Positions 63,643 to 64,000 of a stretch of 64,000 nucleotides of DNA are shown here, piece by piece. The notes below the pieces were generated by a model. The model did not search any database. It saw nothing but the letters and a program-made list of their open reading frames with translations, and was not told the DNA's origin. The position numbers were made by a program, and so were the translations under genes. The DNA comes from JAHBXL01 sp964409775 (GTDB taxonomy: Bacteria; Planctomycetota; Phycisphaerae; Phycisphaerales; UBA1924). Numbering within the stretch: the first letter of the stretch is position 1; every line of letters starts with the position of its first letter. The stretch spans positions 1 to 64,000 of the forward strand of contig CAYPEI010000018.1 of assembly GCA_964409775.1 (NCBI GenBank). Reading direction: 5' to 3'.

Positions 63643-63773
63643 GCGGCGCACCGGCCCGCGCAGTGGCCGGGTTTCGATTCACGCTGCGATCGATGGCTGC
63701 CTGGGGTCTACCGGTGGAACAAACGCCAAGTTACTGCTCCGCGAGCGCCACACCCCGATCGGTTTATGCATAA
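63639..63773 (+). CDS. Possible short protein
   Basis: 44 residues from an ATG overlapping the zinc-ribbon stop (ATGA). Sequence is low in structure (AGFRFTLRSMAAWGLPVEQT). The overlap is the only support, so this may be spurious. Confidence 0.25.
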   Translation: MSGAPARAVAGFRFTLRSMAAWGLPVEQTPSYCSASATPRSVYA

Positions 63774-63820
63774 AGGCATGCCGTGGCGACCTTCCCTGTC
63801 TCGCCGCCCGGAGTGCTCGC

Positions 63821-64000
63821 GTGCCAGAACCTGACCCCAGCCTCGAGCAGGCCATCCGCGACAGCGCATCGCAGCCCGCGAAGGCGTCGGTGGACGGCCA
63901 GTCCGTCGAGCAGCACCCGCTGAAGGACCAGATCGAGGCCGACCGCTACCTCGCGTCCAAGGACGCCGCGAGGAAGCCCGGCCTCGGCATCAAGTTCGCC
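63821..64000 (+). CDS. Phage head-region protein, partial
   Basis: 60 codons from GTG 63821, running off the window. It has EQAIRDSASQPAKASVDGQS, then VEQHPLKDQIEADRYLASKD, a pattern known from small proteins encoded between terminase and portal in many phages, and thought to be head-tail joining or gpW-like. The C-terminus is missing. Confidence 0.7.
   Translation, partial: MPEPDPSLEQAIRDSASQPAKASVDGQSVEQHPLKDQIEADRYLASKDAARKPGLGIKFA

Noticed and set aside
63525..63773. 82-codon frame near the window end
   Set aside because: Overlaps the zinc-ribbon gene out of frame with no support; only its 44-codon in-frame 3' part (from 63639) is kept, with low confidence.

Overview
The window reads as a chromosomal segment of a high-GC planctomycete, most likely class Phycisphaerae. 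The reasons are secreted HEAT-repeat and DUF6288-like proteins, a secreted protein with HAF-like repeats and a planctomycete-style dockerin-like C-terminus, unlinked housekeeping genes with little operon structure, and a mixture of Shine-Dalgarno starts and apparently leaderless starts. This assignment is inference; no rRNA is present.

Region 1, about 1-33.2 kb, is core chromosome. It holds a DUF6288-like PDZ/HEAT protein flanked by small repeats, tRNA-Asp with its own promoter and terminator, a coiled-coil membrane protein, a HEAT lipoprotein behind lnt, a dockerin-bearing secreted protein, accD, a histidine-phosphatase-fold protein without catalytic histidines, rpe divergent from a UDP-sugar pyrophosphorylase, a DUF433/DUF5615 toxin-antitoxin-like pair, alpha/beta hydrolases, a UMF1-type MFS transporter, trpB, TPR and HEAT proteins, a pseudokinase, a response regulator, a PBP4-type carboxypeptidase, a ChaN-like lipoprotein, argC, a long rseP, a DUF4259 protein and recA. 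The recA promoter overlaps a perfect inverted repeat.

Region 2, about 33.2-44.4 kb, is a one-directional heavy-metal efflux cluster: a Cys-containing exported protein, TolC-like outer membrane factor, periplasmic adaptor, CzcA/CusA-type RND pump, three small envelope proteins, and a Zn/Cd-type P1B ATPase. Three proteins carry His-rich segments. No regulator is visible. A gene-poor 0.77 kb stretch separates it from recA.

Region 3, about 44.4 kb to the window end, is a prophage or phage-derived element. The order is an integration module (DUF2924 protein, large serine recombinase, HTH protein, translationally coupled), an unrecognised two-gene cassette, a sigma-like factor, a recombination/replication module (RecA-like ATPase, DUF669, RusA with an inferred CTG start, DEAH helicase, PrimPol-DUF3987 primase-helicase), a large nested palindrome that may be a replication origin, a ParB-domain DNA methyltransferase, a reverse-strand block of five small genes, and a packaging module (small packaging-type protein, GpA-like terminase, zinc ribbon, head protein running off the end).

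The best candidates for something undescribed are the overlapping two-gene cassette at 47491-49657, the palindrome at 57114-57211, and the recurrent -10-box/6-nt/ATG architecture that suggests leaderless transcription of several housekeeping genes.
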